Positions 24,971 to 33,384 of a stretch of DNA of 55,898 nt are shown piece by piece; the stretch's first letter is position 1; every line of letters starts with the position of its first letter. This stretch comes from Bacteroidia bacterium (GTDB taxonomy: Bacteria > Bacteroidota > Bacteroidia > Bacteroidales > Azobacteroidaceae), in contig BNYG01000013.1 in the NCBI GenBank assembly GCA_026000155.1, positions 1 to 55,898 of the forward strand. Reading direction: 5' to 3'. Both the position numbers and the translations under genes were made by a program. The notes beneath the pieces are model-generated. The model saw only the letters and a list, made by a program, of their open reading frames with translations. It was not told where the DNA came from and searched no databases.

Positions 24971-25954
24971 CTATAGATTTAGAGTTGTTAAATCAAAAAC
25001 GGTTTGTTTTGTCATCGAATTAAATATGACCATATTAGATAATTCCCTTGCTTTTGACAACGGAAGATTATCAATGTTTTTACGCTTTAAAAAATTACCC
25101 ATTCTAATGGCAACGTTTCCATCTATTTTATTAGAAATCAACATTAAAACCTTACCTAAATTAAATTTGAACACAGAAGAACAGTAAACAGGTCTATAAT
25201 TCTCATATAATCTATTAAACAGATTAGCGTGTTTCGGATATTTGCCACATAATTTTTCCAATTCAATTTTAGTCATTATACCTTGATACATAACACTTTC
25301 TTTGTTAAAAGAAATATTTGGAATATCCAACATATAGTTGCTATCATTAGTTGTGATATTTTCAATCAAATCGGAATATGGTTTTAAAAACATTTCTTGA
25401 TAATAATCGCATTTGGTTTCAAAAAGTTTTCTTAATTCTTTTCCTATCGTAAAAATACCATTCTCAGATTTGGTAAGCGCAAAAATCCATGGGGGTTGAA
25501 ACAACATATCTGCTTTTGTCAAAACAAAAGTTAGACTATTGATAAATTTTTTCCTTTTATCGTATGGGAGACTACGAATAATTTTTCCCAATACTTCTAA
25601 ATCAAAAGTGACGGATCTGTTATCTATATGTATTGCCCACATAATGATGTCGGATTGTTGTATTTGGGTCATATATTGTTCAAAATATTTGACATCTGCA
25701 CTATCAGATTCACCCAATCCGGGTAAATCACAAAATAACATTTTAAATCCTTCTTGATTGATTACTTCGATTTCTTTTATTTCTTTAGTACAGGGTTTTA
25801 TCGGGTCTGTTGCTAAATTTGTCCCAAATAAAGCATTAATCAAAGATGATTTACCTACGCCAGTTTGTCCCAAAATGGAAACAATTAATGACTGTTCAGC
25901 AATCTCTTTAAATTGTCTTTTTACTTCCTCAAGAAGTTGATCTGATTGATTCAT
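24971..25954 (-). CDS. Dynamin/YfjP-like GTPase of unknown role
   Basis: A 327-residue GTPase with all core motifs: P-loop GQTGVGKSS (29-37), G2 Thr in KPCTKEI (T56), G3 DLPG (76-79) and G4 TKAD (146-149). The C-terminal 150 residues are helical and do not match a known effector domain. P-loop GTPases of this general type occur in IRG/YfjP and dynamin-like groups and in several anti-phage systems, but also in ribosome and membrane biology. It is flanked by a lipoprotein gene 2 bp upstream and a 74-residue gene 3 bp downstream, which suggests action at the envelope. There is no signal peptide, so it is cytoplasmic. Confidence 0.8.
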   Translation of the reverse strand: MNQSDQLLEEVKRQFKEIAEQSLIVSILGQTGVGKSSLINALFGTNLATDPIKPCTKEIKEIEVINQEGFKMLFCDLPGLGESDSADVKYFEQYMTQIQQSDIIMWAIHIDNRSVTFDLEVLGKIIRSLPYDKRKKFINSLTFVLTKADMLFQPPWIFALTKSENGIFTIGKELRKLFETKCDYYQEMFLKPYSDLIENITTNDSNYMLDIPNISFNKESVMYQGIMTKIELEKLCGKYPKHANLFNRLYENYRPVYCSSVFKFNLGKVLMLISNKIDGNVAIRMGNFLKRKNIDNLPLSKARELSNMVIFNSMTKQTVFDLTTLNL

Positions 25955-25956
25955 AT

Positions 25957-26355
25957 TTATTTTTTCTTGCTTTGTTGTAAAACAAATCGTAGGCTATCAT
26001 CTTGAAACATAGATACAACCTGCCGGATTGTGTCCGTTCCAATTATACTTATTGTAGAAGTATATGTATGCCGCAGTTCTGGATGGGCAAATAGGCTGTC
26101 ATAAAGAGCATAATTGTCAGGAATATCTGTTATCCATCCCTCATGATATGCTTTGTTCAAATAATCCATTGCCTCACTATACACCCAGATTGGTATACCT
26201 CCTGCTTGATACTCCAATTCAATACTATTCCTAATACGAATTCCTTGCTTTTCATATGATTCCGTGCACGAAATTGTAAATATTACCAAACAAATTGCAA
26301 ATAACGATAGCAATGTCACTTTTAGAAAGTGTTTGTATGTTAAAATTGGCTTCAT
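25957..26355 (-). CDS. Predicted lipoprotein, first gene of the GTPase cluster
   Basis: A 132-residue protein with a signal peptide (FLKVTLLSLFAICLVIF) and lipobox TISC. The mature part (SIELEYQAGGIPIWVYSEAM, then YLNKAYHEGWITDIPDNYAL) is not a family I know. It ends 2 bp before the GTPase start, so it is the leading gene of the cluster and probably its envelope-side sensor or anchor; that role is inferred from position only. Confidence 0.65.
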   Translation of the reverse strand: MKPILTYKHFLKVTLLSLFAICLVIFTISCTESYEKQGIRIRNSIELEYQAGGIPIWVYSEAMDYLNKAYHEGWITDIPDNYALYDSLFAHPELRHTYTSTISIIGTDTIRQVVSMFQDDSLRFVLQQSKKK

Positions 26356-26892
26356 AATGTTGCTTTATTTTTCATAAAATTTATTTTGCCAAACTGTCCC
26401 CTCGTTCAGATGTTTATAAGTTTTTTAAAATACGAAAGCGCAGGAACTGTTTAATGTTTTATTTGCTAAGAAGTGTCACCAAACACCGAGGAACAAATAA
26501 ACAACAGAACCTGCGCTCTTATCTGTATATAGCAATTACATACAAACAAAGCGCAAGAGCTTGTTGTCTACTATACTTGTTTCTCTTTTTGTTAGAAAAT
26601 TTGGTGATATTCTTAGACAAGCATAATATCTTAAAACTCTTACGTTATCAAATTAAGTCCTCCCGATAACCAACCCTTTGATTATCAGAATTGCCACAAA
26701 ATTAACAAAATTTATTTATTCAATGGCTATATTTCCAAGTATTTTTATTCTTTAGGAAGTATTGGGCTGAAATAAAGCCCTTAATCACACAACTATATGC
26801 CTGACAGTCTGGTGTTACATAATAATTTAACAGAGTATAGATTTATGGATAACATAGATTAATATGGTATTACTCGATAAATCGCACCCTTA
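26356..26892. other. Gene-free interval with inverted repeats
   Basis: No gene that I can support. AGCGCAGGAACTGTT (26437-26451) and AACAGAACCTGCGCT (26503-26517) are inverted with 13 of 15 positions matching, and AAAGCGCAAGAGCTTGTT (about 26540) is a third related word. A GGGCTGAAATAAAGCCC hairpin lies at about 26764. The 14-mer ATATGCCTGACAGT at 26795-26808 recurs at 27690. Confidence 0.4.
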
Positions 26893-27482
26893 CTATTCAA
26901 TTTTCCAATGTATCATATCGTAAAACATTAGCCTTGTTCGCAAAACGATTGCCTCTTCGGGCGACTTTTTCAAATATTCCCGTTCTTGTTCTTCTGTCGA
27001 AAAAACGAATGTAAATTCATTTTTCTGATAAAATTTCAGTACAGCGGGATTATTGTAGGCATCTACCACAAGAAAACGGCTAATGTTTGGGAAAGCGGCA
27101 AGACTATAATCTTTGACAAATTCTATTAAATGTGAGCCAACTCCCTGCCCTTCAAATTCCACTGCAACGCCGAAACGCCCGATGAGGAGCGAGGGATAAG
27201 AATTTAATGATTTTTGGTACGGAATACAGTCTTTTACTTTTTTGCGCCGACTGTTAGGCAATAGAAAAGTCTTGATACTGTCAGCAGAGAGTGAAAATGC
27301 ACAAACCACTTTACCTGTTTTCAGGTAACGGAAAAATAAGTTTGTCCCAACAACTGATGTTGATAGTTAATGGCGTCGTGATTAAAAAAATCGTTCAAGT
27401 CATCATCACCACAATTGAAGTTTATAATCAACTGCTCCGAAGAAAGAGCGACTAACTCGCAATCTTCTAGCAGATTAATCAT
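26893..27482 (-). pseudogene. GNAT-family toxin-like acetyltransferase, frameshifted
   Basis: The frame starting at the ATG at 27482 gives MINLLEDCELVALSSEQLII, continues to GQTYF and then runs into a stop. Adding one base to the AAAAA run at 27332-27336 restores a 196-residue protein: RYLKTGKVVCAFSLSADSIK, RFGVAVEFEGQGVGSHLIEF (acetyl-CoA loop GQGVGS) and VDAYNNPAVLKFYQKNEF. The intact form looks like the TacT/AtaT-type GNAT toxins that acetylate charged tRNAs. Its start overlaps the upstream small gene (ATGA). The shift may be decay of the toxin or a sequencing error in a homopolymer. Confidence 0.7.
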
Positions 27483-27640
27483 AGAAATTGTTGTTTAGCC
27501 AAAAATTGTTTTACTTTTTGAAATCTTTCTTCGCTAAACTTTCTTTTGGGTGGTGTTTGCAACTGCTTTTCCCACGCGGCGTAAAAGTCTTCCGCCATTT
27601 TGCCGGTTAGCACCGGTGCACTTCTTACTGGTATTGCCAT
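27479..27640 (-). CDS. Small antitoxin-like protein paired with the GNAT gene
   Basis: A 53-residue frame, MAIPVRSAPVLTGKMAEDFY ... FLAKQQFL, starting at 27640. It is preceded by a consensus -7 box at 27665-27672 and overlaps the GNAT start by 4 bp (ATGA). The tail (KRKFSEERFQKVKQFLAKQQ) is basic and helical. The size and position suit an antitoxin that masks the GNAT, although it lacks the ribbon-helix-helix seen in TacA antitoxins. Confidence 0.6.
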   Translation of the reverse strand: MAIPVRSAPVLTGKMAEDFYAAWEKQLQTPPKRKFSEERFQKVKQFLAKQQFL

Positions 27641-27664
27641 AACTTTATCGTTTTAATTATGCCA

Positions 27665-27672
27665 CAAAGATA
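27665..27672 (-). promoter_or_regulatory. -7 box of the GNAT toxin-antitoxin module
   Basis: Reads TATCTTTG on the minus strand, 25 bp before the ATG at 27640. A TTG-containing -33 region is present but not exact. Confidence 0.5.
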
Positions 27673-27775
27673 CTGTTTTTTTCAATACAATATGCCTGAC
27701 AGTTTATCAACATTGCCGGAATAAGGCTGAAAGCCTTCATTTTATACGCATTTTATTTTTCAAAACAAAAGACCG

Positions 27776-27783
27776 TATCTTTG
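27776..27783 (+). promoter_or_regulatory. -7 box of the decayed PIN module
   Basis: TATCTTTG, 26 bp before the ATG of the PIN remnant at 27810; the promoter looks intact although the genes are not. Confidence 0.5.
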
Positions 27784-27809
27784 TAACTGTTAAATAGAAA
27801 CAATTGGCA

Positions 27810-27947
27810 ATGTATAGAATTTATTTGAATAATTGCTGTTTCAATCGCCCGTATGATGACCAAGTTCAGCAACGAATCATATTTGAAACGCAGGCAAAAC
27901 TTTATATTCAAGAGCAAGTTTTGAATAAGGATATAGAGTTGTTTTGA
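27810..27947 (+). pseudogene. PIN-domain toxin, N-terminal remnant
   Basis: The 45-residue frame MYRIYLNNCCFNRPYDDQVQ, then QRIIFETQAKLYIQEQVLNK, matches the start of PIN-domain proteins of the type IYLDxCCxNRPxDDQ. The first catalytic Asp is replaced by Asn (YLNN where YLDN is expected) and the frame stops after DIELF, so the acidic residues of the later part are gone. The protein would have no nuclease activity. Confidence 0.65.
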
Positions 27948-27981
27948 CTGATGAATTCTTTAATATAATAACAGAATAATT

Positions 27982-28188
27982 ATGAGCAATACCACACTTT
28001 TAGATAAAGGGATGAAATGTCTTTCCAACGAGTTGGGACTTGTAGATGTCGAAAAGTTTATTTTTTTGTTGCTCAGTCAACCGTTTGACTATACTAACTA
28101 GCTCAAAAACAATCTGTTTTCGGATATGAGCGTTGAAGAAATAAGTGATGCTGCCGACAAGTATGGTACACAAACCCGCAAATCGTAA
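27982..28188 (+). pseudogene. Antitoxin-like partner of the PIN remnant with internal stop
   Basis: A frame of 69 codons, MSNTTLLDKGMKCLSNELGL, then VDVEKFIFLLLSQPFDYTN, an in-frame TAG at 28099-28101 (probably from a Trp codon), then LKNNLFSDMSVEEISDAADK. It resembles small proteins found next to PIN toxins in Bacteroidota. The internal stop and the neighbouring PIN remnant show a dead module. Confidence 0.6.
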
Positions 28189-28238
28189 AGTTTTATAGGA
28201 TAAGAGGTCGACAAGTTATAACTAACACATATCACGAG

Positions 28239-28259
28239 ATGGCGGACTTGACCCGCCAT
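28239..28259. repeat. Partial copy (single arm) of the palindromic element
   Basis: ATGGCGG ACTTGA CCCGCCAT forms the typical arm hairpin; the rest of the element is missing. It lies between the decayed PIN module and the DUF1080-fusion gene stop. Confidence 0.65.
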
Positions 28260-28290
28260 CCCAGATTTTTCGGATAGCCTCACAATATCT

Positions 28291-29799
28291 TCAGTCTTTC
28301 GTTGCTGCAATCACCCCGCGGAAATACCCGATAGACTCGCTGATCCCGATAAACGGATCTTTCATGTCTTTTTCGTGTTCCAGACTGCAAACGCCTGTGT
28401 AGCCGACTTCGCGCAAGGCACGGACGAATGCCGGAAAATCAATCACACCGCGACCGATTTCCAACGAATGACCTGCCTTGGTATTTCCGGTCACATCCTT
28501 GATATGAATATCAAAAACACGGCTGTGATATAGCTTCAAATCGGCTACAGGATCTTTTCCGTTGCGCGTGTCATGCCCGATATCCAAGCACATACCAATC
28601 CGCGGATCCAAATCTTTGACATGGTTCCACACATCTTCCGCATCCGGGAACAAGGCAATGTCCGGACCATGCAAATGAATCGCATAGTTAAAACCATATT
28701 CCTTGACTTTTTTATCCACATACGGCAAGATTTCCACATTCGGAACGCCCACAATGGTCTTCACCCCTACCCTCTTGGCATATTCAAAAGCCCTGTCGGT
28801 TTCCGCTTCCGTTTTCATGTAAATAGGCCCTACGGCATAACCGGTTACGCCTTTCGCTGCTAATTTGGCATGAAAAGCAGCGATTTCGGCATCGGTACTG
28901 TTGAACGGTAAATGAAAATCCTTGATACACAGGTAATGCACATCGGTTTTCTGCAACACTTCCAAGGTTTTATCCAAATCGAAATTCACAAAAGTAAAGC
29001 CCGCCATGCCGATTTTAAAAGATTCGCCGGTTTCGGGAGCCAATTGTTGGTCGTTCAATTCTTTGATTTTGATGTTTTTATAAAACACTTCATCGCCATG
29101 GTCTTGCAACAAAATATATCCTTCCGCCGCATTTCCGAAATTCGGCCAATTGGTATATTTGCTGTAAGCGACCAAAGCATTAAATTCCTGTGTATTCCGC
29201 ACATATTCAAGGATTTTAACATCGTTGAGATAATGCTGCACCCGGTTGCCTTCGACAATAATCGTAGCCGTATTGAAGGTGTTTTCATCAAAATGATAAG
29301 CCGGATTGGAACGGTCGGGAGCAATCAAATCGTACAGCGAACCTAAAGTACGGTTGCCTTTGACACCCAATTTGGCATCCGGATGGTTGTTGTCGTCCAA
29401 AACTTGATATTCGCAACCGATGGCCGAACCTTCTCCTTTATTCATTCCCGGATCCACAAAATATTTGATGCCGCTGTTGGCGCCTTTCGTGATTTTGAAA
29501 TCCACTTTTAAAACGAAGTTTTTATATTGCTTCGCAGTAACGATATCGCCTCCGTTCGTGGATTCGCGACCATCGTTGGGATGCACACGCAACACGCCTT
29601 TTTCGATCGACCAGCCATTGGCGGGAAATGCATCCAATTTGGCGCCTCGCCAACCGGCGGTTGTTTTACCGTCCCACAACAATTTCCAACCGTCCGCTAC
29701 TTCCTTTGGCGACAAGGCATTATCCTGACTCTTTGATTCCTGTACAGTTGCTGCCATAAAAATCAATACAAGTAGTAAAAAAATATTCTTCTTTTTCAT
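28291..29799 (-). CDS. Fusion of a DUF1080 (3-keto-disaccharide hydrolase-like) domain and a sugar isomerase/epimerase TIM barrel
   Basis: The 502-residue exported protein starts at the ATG at 29799 with a signal peptide ([11 protein letters not shown]). Residues about 30-255 form the DUF1080 jelly-roll ([37 protein letters not shown]). Residues about 265-500 look like an AP-endonuclease-2/xylose isomerase-like TIM barrel ([62 protein letters not shown]) with the metal ligands His, Asp and Glu in place. Both domains are linked to 3-keto-sugar metabolism. It lies 10 bp after the Gfo/Idh/MocA gene and probably acts with it in the periplasm. Confidence 0.85.
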   Translation of the reverse strand: MKKKNIFLLLVLIFMAATVQESKSQDNALSPKEVADGWKLLWDGKTTAGWRGAKLDAFPANGWSIEKGVLRVHPNDGRESTNGGDIVTAKQYKNFVLKVDFKITKGANSGIKYFVDPGMNKGEGSAIGCEYQVLDDNNHPDAKLGVKGNRTLGSLYDLIAPDRSNPAYHFDENTFNTATIIVEGNRVQHYLNDVKILEYVRNTQEFNALVAYSKYTNWPNFGNAAEGYILLQDHGDEVFYKNIKIKELNDQQLAPETGESFKIGMAGFTFVNFDLDKTLEVLQKTDVHYLCIKDFHLPFNSTDAEIAAFHAKLAAKGVTGYAVGPIYMKTEAETDRAFEYAKRVGVKTIVGVPNVEILPYVDKKVKEYGFNYAIHLHGPDIALFPDAEDVWNHVKDLDPRIGMCLDIGHDTRNGKDPVADLKLYHSRVFDIHIKDVTGNTKAGHSLEIGRGVIDFPAFVRALREVGYTGVCSLEHEKDMKDPFIGISESIGYFRGVIAATKD

Positions 29800-29809
29800 C
29801 TGTGTATAA

Positions 29810-31243
29810 TTATAATTTATAATATTGTTCCCAACCCTTGCGAGGAGGCTCTTGTGTAAGCCAGGCATTGGCAAAAGCATTATTTGTAATCTGTTTCGTA
29901 TTCCGGTCGAACAGCAATTTTGTATTCAACCGTTGCGCCATTACACCTAATGAAAATACTTGAGCCAAAGGACCATGTATTTCAAACGGAGAGCGTGTTT
30001 TTTCTTCACCCATACAAGCCAACAAGAAATTGGCCCAGTGATTGGACGGGCTTTTCGGTACTTCCGGTAATTTGGATGCCATGGCTTTGGCTTTTTCTTC
30101 CGGAATAATCGAAAGTGTACTTCCATGCGATCCTCCTTTGAAAATCAAGTCTTTACTGTAAATAATTTTCCCCGGATTCAAAGAAGCCGGTTTCAATGCT
30201 CCTCCTGCCACCGGAGGAATATTCGGGTCAATCTCCACTTTTCCGTATCCGGCCGGAACTTCCGGTATATTGTTTTGACCGTCGTACCAGGTAACATCTA
30301 CCGCCGGCATTTTCTTTCTTGCCGGGAAACGGAACAACAGCGTGGAAGCCATCGGGAAATAATAATCGTTATGACCTTCTACTTTCAAGGCATTCACTTC
30401 GTAAGGCAAGCCCAAATCCAAAAATTCGTGTACTGTATCCAAGATATGTGCACCCCAATCGCCCAAAGCACCCATGCCGAAATCGTACCAGCAACGCCAT
30501 TGGCCGATGTGATAATCTTTGTTGTAATCGTGGTGACGGGTAGCCATCAACCAAGTGTCCCAGTCCATTGTTTCAGGAATAGGCTCTGCTTTCGGATAGC
30601 GAGTGCTGTACAAGGCAGGATCGAATTTGTGCCAGCGACGATCGCCGTTCATGTGAGCGGTGACAGCCGTTACATCTTTGATGATTCCGGCATCCTTCCA
30701 AGCTTTGAATTGAAAATAATTACCCTCGGAATGACCCTGGTTTCCTACTTGTGTAGCCAGATTTTTATGCTTTTTAGCCGCTGCCATCATCAATTCTTCT
30801 TCATAGAACGTGCGCGCCATCGGTTTTTCCACATAAATGTGTTTGCCTAACGACATCGCCAGCATAGCGATAGGAAAATGTGCAAAATCAGGAACACCGG
30901 CAGAAACAGCTTCTATTTCATTGCCCATCTGGTCGAACATCACCCGAAAATCTTTGAATCGCTTGGCATTCGGAAATCTATTCAACATCGCTTGCGTATG
31001 CGGAGCGCCCAAGTCCACATCGCACAAGGCAACGATATTTGCCAAACCGGTCTTATCAAATTCGTTGATAATTTCAGCACCCCGGTTTCCAATTCCCACA
31101 CAAGCTAAATTCACTTTTCTATTGGCGCCTGCTATACGCGCATACGAGGCTGCGTTGGAAGCGTTTACTACATCCAAACCGCCTAAGGCAAGACCGGCAG
31201 TCATCAAGCCGCCTGTTTTCAAAAAACTTCTTCGTGTTATCAT
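29810..31243 (-). CDS. Exported Gfo/Idh/MocA family oxidoreductase (Tat signal)
   Basis: A 477-residue protein with a twin-arginine signal (TRRSFLK at residues 3-9, then a glycine-rich hydrophobic part). The Rossmann motif is [10 protein letters not shown] and the family motif EKP (139-141 in [10 protein letters not shown]). The Tat route means it is folded with its NAD(P) in the cytoplasm and then exported. It could oxidise a sugar hydroxyl at C3 and supply the keto-sugar that the DUF1080 partner processes; the substrate is inferred, not visible. It is the first gene of a two-gene operon with the fusion protein. Confidence 0.88.
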   Translation of the reverse strand: MITRRSFLKTGGLMTAGLALGGLDVVNASNAASYARIAGANRKVNLACVGIGNRGAEIINEFDKTGLANIVALCDVDLGAPHTQAMLNRFPNAKRFKDFRVMFDQMGNEIEAVSAGVPDFAHFPIAMLAMSLGKHIYVEKPMARTFYEEELMMAAAKKHKNLATQVGNQGHSEGNYFQFKAWKDAGIIKDVTAVTAHMNGDRRWHKFDPALYSTRYPKAEPIPETMDWDTWLMATRHHDYNKDYHIGQWRCWYDFGMGALGDWGAHILDTVHEFLDLGLPYEVNALKVEGHNDYYFPMASTLLFRFPARKKMPAVDVTWYDGQNNIPEVPAGYGKVEIDPNIPPVAGGALKPASLNPGKIIYSKDLIFKGGSHGSTLSIIPEEKAKAMASKLPEVPKSPSNHWANFLLACMGEEKTRSPFEIHGPLAQVFSLGVMAQRLNTKLLFDRNTKQITNNAFANAWLTQEPPRKGWEQYYKL

Positions 31244-31310
31244 TTTATTTATATTAGATCAAATAATCTACAAATGTGTTGACTTTATTGATGCTTTCTT
31301 AAAAATTATT

Positions 31311-31661
31311 TTATTTTTCACCACTTTGCAAGAAATCTTGAATGGTAGTTTTATATTCCCATTCTTGCATGGTTTCGCGTTCGCTTTTATCGTAAATATC
31401 CACTAAAACGATAGTGTTTTCGGTAGTTTTCAAGCAAAGTTCATAAGTGATAATGCGGGCACCGCCACTTTTTCCCTTGTTCTTTGACTGAACAGCCAAA
31501 CGCACTTTGCGGTAGCCGCCACCCAAATCATCGCCTGTCTTTGGATTTTCACGAAGTTCTTTTTCGAATTCTTCGTAATCGGCAGTTAGAGAACGATATT
31601 TTTTATAAAGCCGCTTGAATGACTTTTTAAATCTATCGGAAGGAATAATTTCTATTGCCAT
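31311..31661 (-). CDS. RelE/ParE/HigB-type toxin
   Basis: A 116-residue basic protein starting at the ATG at 31661 (a TTG lies 6 bp upstream). It has the RelE-like fold pattern: MAIEIIPSDRFKKSFKRLYK at the start, GGGYRKVRLAVQSKNKGKSG in the middle and IVLVDIYDKSERETM at the end, which matches the ParE/RelE sheet. Such toxins cut mRNA in the ribosome or inhibit gyrase. It lies 2 bp after the antitoxin stop. The module appears intact. Confidence 0.8.
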   Translation of the reverse strand: MAIEIIPSDRFKKSFKRLYKKYRSLTADYEEFEKELRENPKTGDDLGGGYRKVRLAVQSKNKGKSGGARIITYELCLKTTENTIVLVDIYDKSERETMQEWEYKTTIQDFLQSGEK

Positions 31662-31663
31662 TA

Positions 31664-31906
31664 TCAAAGTGTTTTCAGAAATTCATCCATCGTTTGATAC
31701 CCTTTCGTACCATTGAGCCGAATGTCCCTTACCATTTCTTCTGTTTGTCGAATGGCTTCCTTAAATTCTGCAATATGTTTTTCCCTTGCGGTTTGCTTGC
31801 GGCTATTCTGTTTTACTTCCGCCTCAATACCCCAAGTATTCAAAAATGTCAGCAAAGCATCCATTTTCGGGCGGGGAATTCTGTTTTTTAATATAAGTTC
31901 CGTCAT
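31664..31906 (-). CDS. Antitoxin partner of the RelE-like toxin
   Basis: An 80-residue protein. The N-terminal part (RIPRPKMDALLTFLNTWGIE) and the charged C-terminal helix (EFKEAIRQTEEMVRDIRLNG, then YQTMDEFLKTL) are the pattern of small antitoxins found upstream of RelE-type toxins in Bacteroidota. A consensus TATCTTTG lies 22 bp upstream of the ATG. It would bind the toxin and its own promoter. Confidence 0.75.
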   Translation of the reverse strand: MTELILKNRIPRPKMDALLTFLNTWGIEAEVKQNSRKQTAREKHIAEFKEAIRQTEEMVRDIRLNGTKGYQTMDEFLKTL

Positions 31907-31928
31907 AACAATCCATTTTTTATATTTA

Positions 31929-31936
31929 CAAAGATA
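31929..31936 (-). promoter_or_regulatory. -7 box of the RelE-like module
   Basis: Reads TATCTTTG on the minus strand, 22 bp before the antitoxin start at 31906. Confidence 0.6.
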
Positions 31937-32005
31937 CTACTTTTAATTGAATGAAGCTTACAAACCAATATTTTAAAGTAAAGATCCTCACATCAAACAG
32001 GAATT

Positions 32006-33280
32006 TTACCACTTGTAATTAAACCCGAAACTCAGCAATTCGTTGAATTGAACATAACCCAGCGAACGATCCTTCTTCACACCCGGACTATCGTCAAAAC
32101 GTCCGTAGAGATACATACGGGTAGAGAAAAACCGGTTCAGCGACATATTCAACTCATTTTCCGATTCAAAAATTGATTTTTCATAATTGGTAAAATATTT
32201 GAGCCGGGAAGTAAAAGTCACTTGACGGTTGAAATTCACAATAATTTTAGCATTCAACGTCGAACCTAAATCCAACAAAAACTTGTCCCCTTCCTTTATT
32301 CCATACCTTTTCGGATCTACGTTTTTGTCTGCTACCCAAGCATATTGTACCGACAACGGGGAAAAGTCTATGGAAACATCGTAATTTTTATATTTACTTT
32401 TTTTGGAAGTTTTCTTCTGCTGGTATTTCATCCCCAGAATACCCATATTGATCTGTAAGGGGGATAAAAAAGAAGAAATATAATCCGTGGAATTTTCCTT
32501 GTAATTCCGCAACAATTTAGTCTTGATTTCCAAGTTGGTAGAATACGACCATTTGTCATTAAACGCTTTGAGACCAAAATCGCTGTACGAACGAACCTGA
32601 TCTTCTCCTAAACGGAAATCCCGCAAGGTATCGTTGGGACTTGTATAAAAACTCAATTTCCATTCGATAAAATTATTGAATTGTATTTTGTCCTTTTTAT
32701 AATTAGCGGTAAAATTCTGAACATTCAAAAACTGCAAATTACCAATCCCTCCATTATACCAATTCTTCGAAATATAATTCTGGGAAAACTGCAACAAACT
32801 GCTTCCGCTCAATAACCAGTACTTGCGCTTGGGAATAAAACGCGCCGATTTGTCAATGTCATTACTCCCGATCTCCGGTTCAACACTAAAAAGACTCTGG
32901 AAAATATTCGGTTTTATTTCTTCCAATTTTTCCACTTCGTCCGGAAAATCCGCCAGGGAATATTTGACCGAAATTATATTATTCAATACATAATCATGGG
33001 CGACTCGTTGCCTTAAACGATTGACATATTCCTCTTTCGGAGTAAACAAAGAAACCGGAACTTTTAATGCCTGGGAAATAGCATCTTCCTGCTTAAAAGG
33101 GTCTTCCGGTAAAGAAACACGAATGGTATCCGCAAATTTTCCATCAAAAATTACCGGTAAAAAATTCGGATTAAACGGATATTTAGTGTCTTGCGATAAC
33201 AAATCAGCAGGAAAAAGAACCGTTATCAGTAAAAGTAAAATAAAACTGTTTTTATATCTGTGAAAATGATTCATAAACAT
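32006..33280 (-). CDS. DUF3078-like outer envelope protein
   Basis: A 424-residue exported protein (signal FILLLLITVLFPADLLSQ). The second half has alternating strands typical of an outer membrane beta structure (NWYNGGIGNLQFLN, KIQFNNFIEWKLSFYTSPND, WSYSTNLEIKTKL) and ends with an aromatic strand FNELLSFGFNYKW. The family is widespread in Bacteroidota and without a known activity. The first ATG (33280) is used; a second lies at 33274. It is divergent from the MBL gene and the two share a compact promoter region. Confidence 0.82.
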   Translation of the reverse strand: MFMNHFHRYKNSFILLLLITVLFPADLLSQDTKYPFNPNFLPVIFDGKFADTIRVSLPEDPFKQEDAISQALKVPVSLFTPKEEYVNRLRQRVAHDYVLNNIISVKYSLADFPDEVEKLEEIKPNIFQSLFSVEPEIGSNDIDKSARFIPKRKYWLLSGSSLLQFSQNYISKNWYNGGIGNLQFLNVQNFTANYKKDKIQFNNFIEWKLSFYTSPNDTLRDFRLGEDQVRSYSDFGLKAFNDKWSYSTNLEIKTKLLRNYKENSTDYISSFLSPLQINMGILGMKYQQKKTSKKSKYKNYDVSIDFSPLSVQYAWVADKNVDPKRYGIKEGDKFLLDLGSTLNAKIIVNFNRQVTFTSRLKYFTNYEKSIFESENELNMSLNRFFSTRMYLYGRFDDSPGVKKDRSLGYVQFNELLSFGFNYKW

Positions 33281-33310
33281 CAAAATTAGCTTGCATACAG
33301 CAATTCAGCA

Positions 33311-33341
33311 CAAAGATAAGCATTAATTTACGCATTTCAAA
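33311..33341 (-). promoter_or_regulatory. Promoter of the DUF3078 gene
   Basis: On the minus strand: TTTG (33338-33341), 19 bp, TATCTTTG (33311-33318). It overlaps the divergent promoter below. Confidence 0.75.
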
Positions 33342-33358
33342 TAATAGTCGTATCTTTG
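33327..33358 (+). promoter_or_regulatory. Promoter of the MBL hydrolase gene
   Basis: TTTA (33327-33330), 20 bp, TATCTTTG (33351-33358), 26 bp before the ATG. The -33 regions of the two divergent promoters interlock. Confidence 0.65.
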
Positions 33359-33384
33359 CACATTATTATAATTAATGTGCCAAC

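Noticed and set aside
26454..26669. Plus-strand frame of 71 codons in the gene-free stretch
   Set aside because: Its composition is not protein-like, it spans the inverted repeats and no promoter or partner is seen.
28912..29346. Long plus-strand frame antisense to the DUF1080 fusion gene
   Set aside because: It is a shadow frame; the minus-strand protein has clear domains.
30125..30850. 241-codon plus-strand frame antisense to the Tat oxidoreductase
   Set aside because: It is a shadow frame without start signals; the minus-strand gene has a Tat signal and a family motif.
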